From the NCBI RefSeq assembly GCF_006782915.1, contig NZ_VCNP01000027.1:1-64000 (forward strand): a stretch of DNA of 64,000 nt, written 5' to 3'. The first letter of the stretch is position 1. Every line of letters begins with the position of its first letter. The notes beneath the pieces are model-generated. The model saw only the letters and a list, made by a program, of their open reading frames with translations, was not told where the DNA came from and searched no databases. The DNA is from Streptomyces calvus (GTDB lineage: Bacteria > Actinomycetota > Actinomycetes > Streptomycetales > Streptomycetaceae). A program made the translations under genes and the position numbers. Positions 38,060-45,470 of this stretch are shown piece by piece.

Positions 38060-38680
38060 TCAGGTGTTCCGGGGCGGTGCCGGTCGGGGGGCCGGGGGCA
38101 GGGGTGTGCGTTCGGGGGAGGTCTGGAAGGACTGGATCATGAGGGCGGCGAAGCGCCGGGAGGCGGCCTGCCGCGTGGCCGTCGACGTGGCGTGCAGGCC
38201 GCGGTGGGCCTGGAGCAGCAGGATCAGGTCGTCCGGGACGAAGTCGGGGCGCAGGTCGCCGGTCCGCTGCGCGCGACGGGCCAGTTCGGCGAGGGAGCCG
38301 AGCATCTGCGCGCGGTCCGCGGCGAAGTCCATCGCGTCCGGGTAGGCCGCCATGAACGCCTCGGTGAATCCCAGGCTGTGGATGTGCAGTTCGCAGGTCT
38401 TCTCGATCACGCGGCGGTAGCCCCGCCACGGGTCAGGGTCGGCGAGCCCTTCCGCGACGACGGCGTGGCACGCCCGCACCTCTTCGGCGAAGACCTCGCA
38501 GACCAGTGTCCGCTTGGTCGGGAACCGGCGGTACAGGGTGGCGGGGCCCACGCCGGCGTGCCGGGCGATCTCGCGCATCGGGACGTCCAGGCCCTCGGTG
38601 GCGAACAGCGTGCGCGCGGCCCGGACGATGCGCTCACGGTTGTCGACGGCGTCGGAGCGCAGAGGGTGAGGCAAAGGCAC
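38060..38680 (-). CDS. TetR family transcriptional regulator
   Basis: The protein has about 206 residues. The preferred start is GTG 38680 (VPLPHPLRSD) with GAGAGG five bases upstream; further starts lie at 38686, 38695 and 38704. The DNA-binding domain contains MREIARHAGVGPATLYRRFPTKRTLV, and the C-terminal domain is of the SCO1712-like type (DLILLLQAHRGL). It is divergent from a quinone-oxidoreductase gene with a palindrome in between, so it probably represses that gene and itself. Confidence 0.85.
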   Translation of the reverse strand: MPLPHPLRSDAVDNRERIVRAARTLFATEGLDVPMREIARHAGVGPATLYRRFPTKRTLVCEVFAEEVRACHAVVAEGLADPDPWRGYRRVIEKTCELHIHSLGFTEAFMAAYPDAMDFAADRAQMLGSLAELARRAQRTGDLRPDFVPDDLILLLQAHRGLHATSTATRQAASRRFAALMIQSFQTSPERTPLPPAPRPAPPRNT

Positions 38681-38706
38681 GGTCACCTCTCTCACTTTAG
38701 CCAAAT

Positions 38707-38720
38707 GGACGGGGCCGTCC
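38707..38720. promoter_or_regulatory. Palindrome, probable TetR operator
   Basis: GGACGG-GG-CCGTCC lies between the divergent TetR and oxidoreductase genes, close to the TetR start. The symmetry and position fit a TetR-family operator. Confidence 0.55.
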
Positions 38721-38806
38721 GTTAGCGTCCGAGGACGTCGGACCCGGCCGTCCTCAGCGCCCGGCCCGCCTGCTTCCCCCGTTCCTCCTCATGACTGGAG
38801 CCGATT

Positions 38807-39763
38807 GTGAAGGCAGTAGCGATCCAGAGGTTCGGCAGCCCGGAAGGGCTGACCGTGACCGACCTCCCGGACCCGGTTCCCGCCGCCGGACAGGTGCTGA
38901 TCGCCACCGGGGCGATCGGCGTCGGCGGGGTCGACGCCGTGATCCGCCGGGGCACCGTCACCGGCCCCGGCTTCGCCGAGGGCCACGTGCCCGGCAGCGA
39001 GGTCGCGGGAACCGTGACGGCGGTGGGTCACGGCGTCGACCCGTCGTGGACCGGCCGCCGCGTGTGGGCGTTCACCGGTCTGGGCGGCGGCTACGCGGAA
39101 CAGGCCCTCGCCCCCGTCGAAGAGATCCTTCCGCTGCCCGCGGACCTGTCCGACGCGGACGCGGTGACGCTGGGCAGTTCGGGAGTCGTGGCGCATTTCG
39201 CGCTGTCGCACGCGCACTTCACGGCCGGTGAGTCGGTGCTGGTGCGCGGCGCGGCCGGCAGCCTCGGCGTCATGACGGTCCAGCTCGCGGCCCGGGGCGG
39301 CGCCGGGGCGGTGGCGGTCACGACGTCCTCGGCGGAGCGCGGCGACCGGCTGCGCGGGCTCGGCGCGACCCATGTGCTGGACCGTGCCGGCGACGGCGAC
39401 GGCCCCGGCTCGTACGACGTCGTCATCGACGTGGTGGCCGGTGCGGACCTGCCGTCGTTCGTCGACCGGCTCGGCCCGAACGGGCGCATGGTGGCCGTCG
39501 GCATCGTCGGCGGTTACCCTCCGGCCGACTTCGGCGCGCGCCTGCTGGCGGCGTTCCGGAAGTCGGTGTCGTTCGCCACGTTCAGCGCGGACACCGTGCG
39601 CGTGTCGGACCGGCAGGCCGTGCGGGCCGAGCAGTTCGACGCGGCGGCTCGCGGCGAACTGCGGTCGGTCGTGCACGAGGTGCTGCCGCTGGAGCAGGCC
39701 CCGCTGGCCCACCGGAAGATGGACGCCGGTGAGGTGTTCGGCCGGATCGTCCTGACGCCGTAG
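38807..39763 (+). CDS. NADPH:quinone oxidoreductase-like zinc-independent alcohol dehydrogenase family protein
   Basis: The 318-residue MDR-superfamily enzyme has a GroES-like N-terminal half (MKAVAIQRFGSPEGLTVTDL, GSEVAGTVTAVG). The Rossmann half contains VLVRGAAGSLGVMTVQLA for NADP(H) binding. No structural zinc Cys cluster is seen, which points to the quinone reductase (QOR) branch. Its substrate is unknown. It is probably controlled by the divergent TetR. It runs convergently into the M50 gene with a gap of 28 bases. Confidence 0.85.
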   Translation: MKAVAIQRFGSPEGLTVTDLPDPVPAAGQVLIATGAIGVGGVDAVIRRGTVTGPGFAEGHVPGSEVAGTVTAVGHGVDPSWTGRRVWAFTGLGGGYAEQALAPVEEILPLPADLSDADAVTLGSSGVVAHFALSHAHFTAGESVLVRGAAGSLGVMTVQLAARGGAGAVAVTTSSAERGDRLRGLGATHVLDRAGDGDGPGSYDVVIDVVAGADLPSFVDRLGPNGRMVAVGIVGGYPPADFGARLLAAFRKSVSFATFSADTVRVSDRQAVRAEQFDAAARGELRSVVHEVLPLEQAPLAHRKMDAGEVFGRIVLTP

Positions 39764-39791
39764 CCGGTACGGCCGCGCGGCCCGCCCCGGG

Positions 39792-41027
39792 TCAGCGGGA
39801 GCGGCGGTTGCGCCACCAGGTGACCAGCCACAGCACGTTGACCCCGCCGAGGACGACCAGGACCGCCAGCGCGTCGGCGTTGCCCGCGAGGCCGTGCTCC
39901 GGCCCCAGTCCGCGCGCCGCGCCGACCAGCAGCGCGATGTCGAGGGGCAGGGTGACGGCCGCCATGAACGCCAGGCAGGCCGCCGTGCCGGCCACCAGGA
40001 CGACGCTGTACAGGCGCACCGCGCGCCGCTCGTGCGGCGGCAGCCGGCGGCTCGGGTCGTCCGCCCGGTCGGCGCGCCGTACGGCGCCGGGCCGCAGTGG
40101 GCGGGTCAGCCGCCGGAACCGGTACCGGGCGTAGGCGAGTCCGTCGCCGTACAGGTCCCGGCACCCGGTGAGGTCCTGCAGCACGAAGTACAGGTCGGTG
40201 CGGGTGAACACCATGCACTGGAACGGCAGGGGCAGCAGGGCCAGCAGCAGGGCGGCGGCCAGCAGCCGGTGGGCCGTGGTCCCGGCGTCGGTCGCGGCGA
40301 GGACCAGGAGCAGGCACGAGGCGACGGACAGGTTCAGGGCGATACCGGCCAGGTAGGCCGTCAACCGGTGCCGTCGGGGCGCGAGTTCGATGCCGCTGAT
40401 GTCGGTCTGCATGACGAGGAACTGCAGCCGGGTGCCCAGCCGCATCCGCCCCGGCACACCCGCGGCGCGCGCGGTGACCAGGTGCGCCAGCTCGTGCGCC
40501 AGCAGCAGCGTCCACCCGGCCGCCGCCCCGCTGAGCAGCACCACGCTGCCGTGCGGGCTCCACAGCAGGTCGCGGTGGCCCGGGAGCAGGTCGGGACGGC
40601 GGACCAGGACGACGACGGCGGCCGCCAGCAGCAACGCGACGAGCACCGGGAGCGCCGGGTGCAGGGAGAGACGGACGTGGTGCGGGCGCAGCCAGGGCAG
40701 TGACGCGCGCGCCGGTACCGGGTCCGGAACCGGACGGTCGCCGATGCGCGCCACGAATCCCAGCGCGGTCAGATCCGCGACGAACTCGGTGATCTCGAAC
40801 TCCTCACCGGTCTCCTCCCGCAGCAGCTCCGCCGTGCGGGCCACGCTCCGTCCCTCGCCGAGGAGTTCCACCGCCCGGGCCCCGGCCGCCGGCAGGGCGA
40901 CGAAGGTCCGGGTGCTCATGCGGCCCACGATCCACTCGTCCCGGTCGCGCCGCACGGCCAGGTCGTGCAGCTCGACACGCGTCGAGGGTCCGATCCGCGG
41001 CACGTCGTGGGCGGTGGCGTCCGTCAC
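39792..41027 (-). CDS. M50-type membrane zinc metallopeptidase with PqqD-like N-terminal domain
   Basis: The 411-residue product starts at GTG 41027, overlapping the ThiF-like stop (GTGA, 41024-41027), with GGAG eight bases upstream. Residues about 15-95 (VGRMSTRTFVALPAAGARAV to TALGFVARIG) look like a PqqD/RRE winged-helix region. Several helices follow. The HExxH zinc motif is LLAHELAHLVTARAAG (His178, Glu179, His182), and FTRTDLYFVLQDLTGCRDL resembles the conserved segment of M50 relatives found with peptide-modification genes. It probably cleaves or exports a modified peptide at the membrane. It forms a coupled operon with the adenylating enzyme. Confidence 0.82.
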   Translation of the reverse strand: MTDATAHDVPRIGPSTRVELHDLAVRRDRDEWIVGRMSTRTFVALPAAGARAVELLGEGRSVARTAELLREETGEEFEITEFVADLTALGFVARIGDRPVPDPVPARASLPWLRPHHVRLSLHPALPVLVALLLAAAVVVLVRRPDLLPGHRDLLWSPHGSVVLLSGAAAGWTLLLAHELAHLVTARAAGVPGRMRLGTRLQFLVMQTDISGIELAPRRHRLTAYLAGIALNLSVASCLLLVLAATDAGTTAHRLLAAALLLALLPLPFQCMVFTRTDLYFVLQDLTGCRDLYGDGLAYARYRFRRLTRPLRPGAVRRADRADDPSRRLPPHERRAVRLYSVVLVAGTAACLAFMAAVTLPLDIALLVGAARGLGPEHGLAGNADALAVLVVLGGVNVLWLVTWWRNRRSR

Positions 41028-42619
41028 GAGGAGGCTCCGCCCGAGGGCGGGGGCGGGGCGGACGCAGGGGCCGGTGCGGTCGTATCGGGTGCCGGTGCCG
41101 TCGTATCGGGTGCCGGTGCCGTCGTATCGGAGTCGGCTGCCGGTACGGCCGGTTCCGGTACCGGTGCCGTCGTATTGGGGTCGGGTGCCGGTGCTGCCGG
41201 TTCGGCTGCCGGTACGGCCGGTTCCGGTACCGGTGCCGTCGTATCGGAGTCGGCTGCCGGTACTTCCGGTGCCGGTGCCGGTGCTGCCGGTTCGGGTGCC
41301 GGTACGGCCCGTTTGGTTGACGGTTTCGTTCCGCAGGCCGGGCAGTGGGGGCGTCTCGGTGTGCGCTGCATGACCGGGTCGCCGGGCATCATCAGGTTGA
41401 GGCCGAAGCGGCAGCCGGCGTCCATGCGCGGCACGTCGCACAGCAGGGCGAGGGCGGCGTGGGCCAGCAGGCTGCCGGACAGGCCCGCGGTCACGGCGTT
41501 GACCGGGTTCCACGGCATACGGGGCGAGGCGACGTCCTCGTCCTGGCCGGGCGCGAGCCGCAGATCACGCCGTTCGGCCTCGGCGTCGCGCAGGCACACC
41601 CAGCACGCGCTCCGGCCGGGCCGGAACATCCCGACGCTCACCAGCGGGCCGCGGTAGCCGGCCTCGGCCCAGGGCGTGCCGGTGGCCAGGCAGACCTGGT
41701 TCGCCCAGCGGCGGATCGCGGCGGGACGGTCGGCGGCCAGCAGCAGCACGTCGTACCGCGGTCCGGCGACGGAACCACCGCGAACGGAGGTGCCGGAACC
41801 ACCGGAGGCGGGCCGGCCGGACGCGGACGGGCCGAAGCCGTCGGCGGTGGCGGGGCCGAGGTTGCCGGAGGTGGCGGTGGCGAGGTTGCCGGAGGTGGCG
41901 GGGCCGAGGTTGCCGTGGGTTCCGGTCAGCAGGTCCTCGAGGTCCGCCGGGCCGCGTACCTCGCGCCGCTCGCCGGTGACCGTGGTGTGCGGGTTCAGCG
42001 CGCGCAGCGCCCGCAGCGCCGCGTCGATCTTCGGCGTACCGAGGTCCTGTTCGCGGTAGAGGGTCTGCCGGTTGAGGTTGGACAGTTCGACGACGTCCGG
42101 TTCGACACAGTGCAGCCGGCCCACGCCGGAGGCCACCAGGTCCCGCGCGGCGGCTCCGCCGGTGCCTCCGACGCCCACCAGCAGGACCCGGGCACGGCGC
42201 AGCCGCAGCTGCGGCTCCCAGGGGTTCTGCCGGGGCTGGAGGTCCATCCAGCGCATCAGGGTCATGCCCCTGCCGTACCGTTCGCGTTCCCGCTCGGACA
42301 GCTCCGGCGGCGGGACGGCGCCGGCGTCCTCCACGTAACCGGCCGCGGTCAGGTCCGTCATGGCCTGGACGATGTCCTCGGCCGGCAGCCGCAGGTGCGG
42401 ATGGCGCCGGGACACCTCGGCGACGACGTCGGCGCCGGTGCGTGTGCCGTCCATGGCCTCGACCAGCGTCCACACCCAGCCGTCGGGATCCTTCACCTCG
42501 GCGCCGATGCCGTGGACGACGCTGCCGATCCGTACGTGGCCGTCGACCGTCCGGTAGGCGCGGTGCTCCGGCTTGACCCGAGGCCGTCGCATGCTGTGCA
42601 CCGTCATCTTCGCGCCCAT
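41024..42619 (-). CDS. ThiF/E1-like adenylating enzyme with N-terminal PqqD-like region (RiPP-type)
   Basis: The product has 531 residues from ATG 42619 (MGAKMTVHSM); ATG 42607 is also possible. Residues 20-100 resemble the PqqD/RRE peptide-binding region (GSVVHGIGAEVKDPDGWVW, DLTAAGYVEDAG). The E1 fold follows: ATP-binding VLLVGVGGTGG (about 145-155), ELSNLNRQTLY (about 178-188), DVLLLAADRP (about 290-299), and two zinc CxxC pairs (CWVC at 339-342, CPAC at 426-429). A 24-bp minisatellite inserts about 45 residues before the DVLLLAADRP strand. The last 95 residues are a Pro/Ala/Thr-rich tail. E1-like enzymes adenylate peptide C-termini or side-chain carboxylates; the exact reaction is unknown here. 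It is divergent from a tiny peptide gene. Confidence 0.82.
   Translation of the reverse strand: MGAKMTVHSMRRPRVKPEHRAYRTVDGHVRIGSVVHGIGAEVKDPDGWVWTLVEAMDGTRTGADVVAEVSRRHPHLRLPAEDIVQAMTDLTAAGYVEDAGAVPPPELSERERERYGRGMTLMRWMDLQPRQNPWEPQLRLRRARVLLVGVGGTGGAAARDLVASGVGRLHCVEPDVVELSNLNRQTLYREQDLGTPKIDAALRALRALNPHTTVTGERREVRGPADLEDLLTGTHGNLGPATSGNLATATSGNLGPATADGFGPSASGRPASGGSGTSVRGGSVAGPRYDVLLLAADRPAAIRRWANQVCLATGTPWAEAGYRGPLVSVGMFRPGRSACWVCLRDAEAERRDLRLAPGQDEDVASPRMPWNPVNAVTAGLSGSLLAHAALALLCDVPRMDAGCRFGLNLMMPGDPVMQRTPRRPHCPACGTKPSTKRAVPAPEPAAPAPAPEVPAADSDTTAPVPEPAVPAAEPAAPAPDPNTTAPVPEPAVPAADSDTTAPAPDTTAPAPDTTAPAPASAPPPPSGGASS
41075..41310. repeat. Minisatellite encoding the Pro/Ala/Thr-rich tail of the ThiF-like protein
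   Basis: Imperfect tandem units, based on GTCGTATCGGGTGCCGGTGCC (21 bp; longer variants with GGTACGGCCGGTTCCGGTACC), fill about 235 bases. They encode repeats such as APVPEPAVPAADSDTT and APAPDTT. Length variation between strains is expected. Confidence 0.8.
41847..41918. repeat. Three 24-bp tandem units inside the ThiF-like adenylation domain
   Basis: The units at 41847-41870, 41871-41894 and 41895-41918 differ by only a few bases. In the minus frame they encode GNLGPATS, GNLATATS and GNLGPATA. Confidence 0.85.
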
Positions 42620-42732
42620 CTCGTCAACACCAACTGCCCCATGGAAAAAGGACGTTGACAACTGTGACCGGGTCGGCGGAGGGTGACAAGAGCACATCGG
42701 AACGTCGCACTTCACCACCGGAAGGACGTGCC
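42620..42732. promoter_or_regulatory. Divergent promoter region of the peptide-modification locus
   Basis: A 113-base gap separates the ThiF-like and small-peptide starts. GTCAAC (42623-42628) and GTTGAC (42654-42659) form an inverted pair with 25 bases between them. TTGACA (42655-42660) could be a plus-strand -35 box, but no matching -10 box is evident. The ribosome-binding site of the peptide gene (GGAAGGA) is at the right end. Confidence 0.45.
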
Positions 42733-42810
42733 ATGCCGAACAAGATCGAGATCCGTCCGCTGGACAAGAAGGAGACCACCGGCGACAGCGGTGGCAACGG
42801 CGGCTCCTGA
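42733..42810 (+). CDS. Probable RiPP precursor peptide (25 aa)
   Basis: This tiny gene starts at ATG with GGAAGGA six bases upstream, one of the best ribosome-binding sites nearby. The peptide begins MPNKIEIRPL, continues DKKETT, and ends GDSGGNGGS. The first ten residues could form a beta-strand leader for a PqqD-like domain. The tail is Gly-rich with Ser and Asn and without Cys. Twelve bases separate its stop from the carboxypeptidase-like gene, so the two are co-transcribed. The modifying genes lie divergently. It is too short for standard gene callers. Precursor status is inferred from context; the modification and product are unknown. Confidence 0.7.
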   Translation: MPNKIEIRPLDKKETTGDSGGNGGS

Positions 42811-42822
42811 GACAGCACGCGC

Positions 42823-44121
42823 ATGACGGACCGCTACCCGACGGTCGCGGAAACCACCGAGTCGGCGCGGCGGCTGCTCGCCCAATTCCCGGGGGCCGGC
42901 CGCCTGCGCCGGATCGGAACGTCCCGCGGCGGCCGTCCCCTCCGGATGCTGTCCGTGGGACACGGACCGCGTCACGTCCTGGTGGTCGCCCGGCCGCACC
43001 CCGACGAGCCGGTCGGCTCCGCGACCGCGCTCGCCCTCGCCGAGCAGGTGGCGCGCGGTGACGGGCCGTCCGCGGCGACCGACCCCGCCGCCGTCACCTG
43101 GGACTTCGTCCTCTGCCTCGACCCGGACGGCGCCGCGCTGAGCGAGGGGATCGAAGCGGCGACAGCCGGCCCGGACCGCACCCTGGAGCGCTACTACCGC
43201 GCGGCTTTCCGTCCGGTCGCGGCGGAGCAGCCGGAGTGGGCGCCGATCGAGGGACGCCAACTTCCCGAGAGCCGGGCGCTGTTCGACGTGATCGACGAGC
43301 TGCGGCCGTTCCTGCAGTGCTCGCTGCACAATGTCGACGCGGGCGGCAGCTGGGTCCAGCTGACCCGTGGCCTGCCCGGGCTCGCCGGGCCGTTCCAGGC
43401 GTCCGCCGACGACGTCGGCATCCCGGTCCAGCACGGCACGTTCGACGCCCTGTACTGGGAGAACCCCAGCCCCGGCATCCATGTCCTGCCCCCGCCGGAC
43501 AGTGCCGCCCGCCTGGCGGCGGGATCGGAGAACATCGGCCTGTCCACCTGGTGCGCGCCCGCGCGGTACGGCGGCGTCACAGCCATCGTCGAAGTGCCCC
43601 TGTGGGCCACCGACATGGCCGACGACCCGGCCCCGCACCCGGCGGCCGGCCACGTCCTGCGTGACCTGTCCGCGCTGGTGCGGGAGGGCGGACGGCAGGT
43701 GACCGCCGTCCTCGACAAGGCCCGCGGATTCCTGCCGCCGCCCGAGGACAGCGCGCCCCGGCGCGTGCTGGAGTGGATGGCCGGCGGCCTCTACGACCTG
43801 GTCGCCGACTCCTGGACACCTCTGGCACGGCAGGCCGCCGACCGCTCCCGCCCGCTGACGACGGCCGAGGTGTGCCCGCTGGACGTCGTGGCCCGCCGCC
43901 AGCCGCTGCGCGCGGCGGGGCTCCTGCTGAGGCTGCTCGAGGCGGCGGACGACCCCGCGGCCCCGGCCCTGCACGACGAACTCGCCGGCCTCTTCACCAC
44001 CTGGTGCACGGACTTCGCACACGCCCTGCGGCTGCGCCCGGTGCCCGTGCCCCACCAGGTGGAACACCAGAGGCGTACGGTCGTGGCGGCCGCGGAGAGC
44101 GCGCTGGCGACCGCCGGCTGA
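42823..44121 (+). CDS. M14 zinc carboxypeptidase-like protein of the peptide locus
   Basis: The 432-residue product shows the M14 zinc ligands His59 and Glu62 in RPHPDEPVG and His169 in CSLHNVDAGG. The probable catalytic Glu257 lies in TAIVEVPLW. The fold region spans about residues 5-290; the remaining 140 residues are helical and of unknown role. No signal peptide is seen, so it should act in the cytoplasm. It directly follows the 25-residue peptide gene and probably trims that peptide's C-terminus. Amide hydrolysis of another group is an alternative. Confidence 0.82.
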   Translation: MTDRYPTVAETTESARRLLAQFPGAGRLRRIGTSRGGRPLRMLSVGHGPRHVLVVARPHPDEPVGSATALALAEQVARGDGPSAATDPAAVTWDFVLCLDPDGAALSEGIEAATAGPDRTLERYYRAAFRPVAAEQPEWAPIEGRQLPESRALFDVIDELRPFLQCSLHNVDAGGSWVQLTRGLPGLAGPFQASADDVGIPVQHGTFDALYWENPSPGIHVLPPPDSAARLAAGSENIGLSTWCAPARYGGVTAIVEVPLWATDMADDPAPHPAAGHVLRDLSALVREGGRQVTAVLDKARGFLPPPEDSAPRRVLEWMAGGLYDLVADSWTPLARQAADRSRPLTTAEVCPLDVVARRQPLRAAGLLLRLLEAADDPAAPALHDELAGLFTTWCTDFAHALRLRPVPVPHQVEHQRRTVVAAAESALATAG

Positions 44122-44252
44122 ACGGACGACAGCCCCGCCTCGCGCCTCCCTCCCCTCCTCCTCCCCCTGCCGGGCGTGCAGGCCGGACCGGCGACCACAC
44201 CCCCTGCCCACACCCACACCCACACCCGCAGCACCCACACCGCCTCACCGCC

Positions 44253-45242
44253 TCACCGCCCCAGCAGATGCCGCCCCCGCGCCGTCAGCCGGTGCATGAC
44301 ATGCAACCCGGCGCGTTCACTGGCGACGAGCCCGGCGTCCCTGAGTACCGTCAGGTGGCCGCTGACCGACGACGCCGGCAGGGCCAGGCGCGCCGCCACG
44401 TCACCGGTGGTGCGGGTGGTCGCCAGGGCCGCCAGCACCCGTGCCCGGTTCGTCCCGAGCAGCCGCGCGAGCGCGGCGTCCTGACGGTCCGTGTGCGGCG
44501 GTCCCGGCGGATCGTCCGGGTGCAGCGGGTAGACCACGACGGGAGGCAGCCGGGGGTCGGCTATGGCCACGGGCCGGGTGTGGCAGAAGTAGGAGGGGAT
44601 CAGGCGCAGTCCCCGTCCCCGCAGGTGGATGGTGCGGTCCACGGGGTACGGGGCGCTGAGGACGGGGTCCCGCCACACGAAGGGCGTGAACGAGGCGAAC
44701 ACCGCCCCGAGTCCTCCTTCGAGCGCTTCCATGCGCCGTGCGCGGTCGGCCGCGCCGGTGGCCTCGACCTCGCTCCAGTCGGGTGCGAGCAGGCTGCCGT
44801 GGACGTGGTGCAGGGCGTGCGCGACGTCGTCGAGCAGCGCGCGGTCGCCGGCGGCCAGGCGGCGCGTCCACGCGGGCAGGGGCCGGTGGCGCGACGCCTC
44901 GCGCAACTCCCGCTCCAGCCGGGCGGGCGGGGTCTCGCGGAGCACGCGCAGGCCGACGGCGAGCCCTTCCTCCGACTCGGCCGGAGTGAGGAAGTCCGGC
45001 CAGTACGAGGCGTCGGACGGGGCGAGATCGTTCAGCAGCCGGAAGGCACCGCGCACTTCGGCCCGCCGGACACGTTCCCGCGCACGGCCGCGCCACGCGC
45101 GCAGCCGGGCCGGGAGCCGGTCCGCCGGGGTGGCCAGGACGTGCAGGCCGAGGATGGCCTCCCACATGGGGTCCGGTGAGCGGGCGAACCGCACGTGGCG
45201 GAAGTCGGCGTGGGTGAAGTGGATGCTGAGCGTTCCGGCCAT
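44253..45242 (-). CDS. ArsR/SmtB-type helix-turn-helix regulator with DUF5937-like N-terminal domain
   Basis: The product has 329 residues from ATG 45242 (MAGTLSIHFTHADFRHVRFA). The N-terminal 240 residues match the DUF5937-type domain that precedes ArsR domains in many Streptomyces proteins. The C-terminal winged helix is at about residues 255-325: VLAALATTRTTGDVAARLAL, SSVSGHLTVLRDAGLVASER. No metal-binding Cys pair of classical ArsR is present. A CA-rich stretch (44207-44262) lies at its 3' end. It is convergent with the peptide-locus M14 gene and divergent from the M23 peptidase gene, its more likely target. TTTTC-N10-GAAAA at 45319-45338 is a weak operator candidate. Confidence 0.8.
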   Translation of the reverse strand: MAGTLSIHFTHADFRHVRFARSPDPMWEAILGLHVLATPADRLPARLRAWRGRARERVRRAEVRGAFRLLNDLAPSDASYWPDFLTPAESEEGLAVGLRVLRETPPARLERELREASRHRPLPAWTRRLAAGDRALLDDVAHALHHVHGSLLAPDWSEVEATGAADRARRMEALEGGLGAVFASFTPFVWRDPVLSAPYPVDRTIHLRGRGLRLIPSYFCHTRPVAIADPRLPPVVVYPLHPDDPPGPPHTDRQDAALARLLGTNRARVLAALATTRTTGDVAARLALPASSVSGHLTVLRDAGLVASERAGLHVMHRLTARGRHLLGR

Positions 45243-45470
45243 GCCTGCGATGAAACAGGCTTCGGGTGTCCTGCGGAAGGCCGGTTCCCGCGCTCCGCGG
45301 AACGGGGGCTGCCTGCGGTTTTCGACTGGAACGGAAAAGCTCCGGATATGACATGAACACGCCCCTCTACACTGCGGTGCCGCGACGCGAACCGTCGCGC
45401 GTGCGCCCGCGTCCTCCGCCCGGCGCTCCACCCGAGCGCCGGCCCAGCACCCGTCGAAGGGCTCCGTGCC

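Noticed and set aside
42641..42658. Five-codon frame MEKGR upstream of the 25-residue peptide gene
   Set aside because: It has no convincing ribosome-binding site and is too short to judge. It could be a leader peptide but nothing supports that.
41024..42810. Assignment of the peptide locus as a thiazole/oxazole-modified microcin (TOMM) cluster
   Set aside because: The E1-like protein resembles cyclodehydratase partner proteins, but there is no YcaO or dehydrogenase gene and the peptide has no Cys and few Ser/Thr.
44207..44262. CA-rich CCCACA repeat after the M14 gene as a functional element
   Set aside because: It is short, imperfect and partly inside the 3' end of the ArsR-like gene; it is simple-sequence DNA without further support.
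44253..45242. ArsR-like regulator as the dedicated regulator of the peptide locus
   Set aside because: It is convergent with the M14 gene and divergent from the M23 peptidase gene, which is the more natural target. Left open but not claimed.
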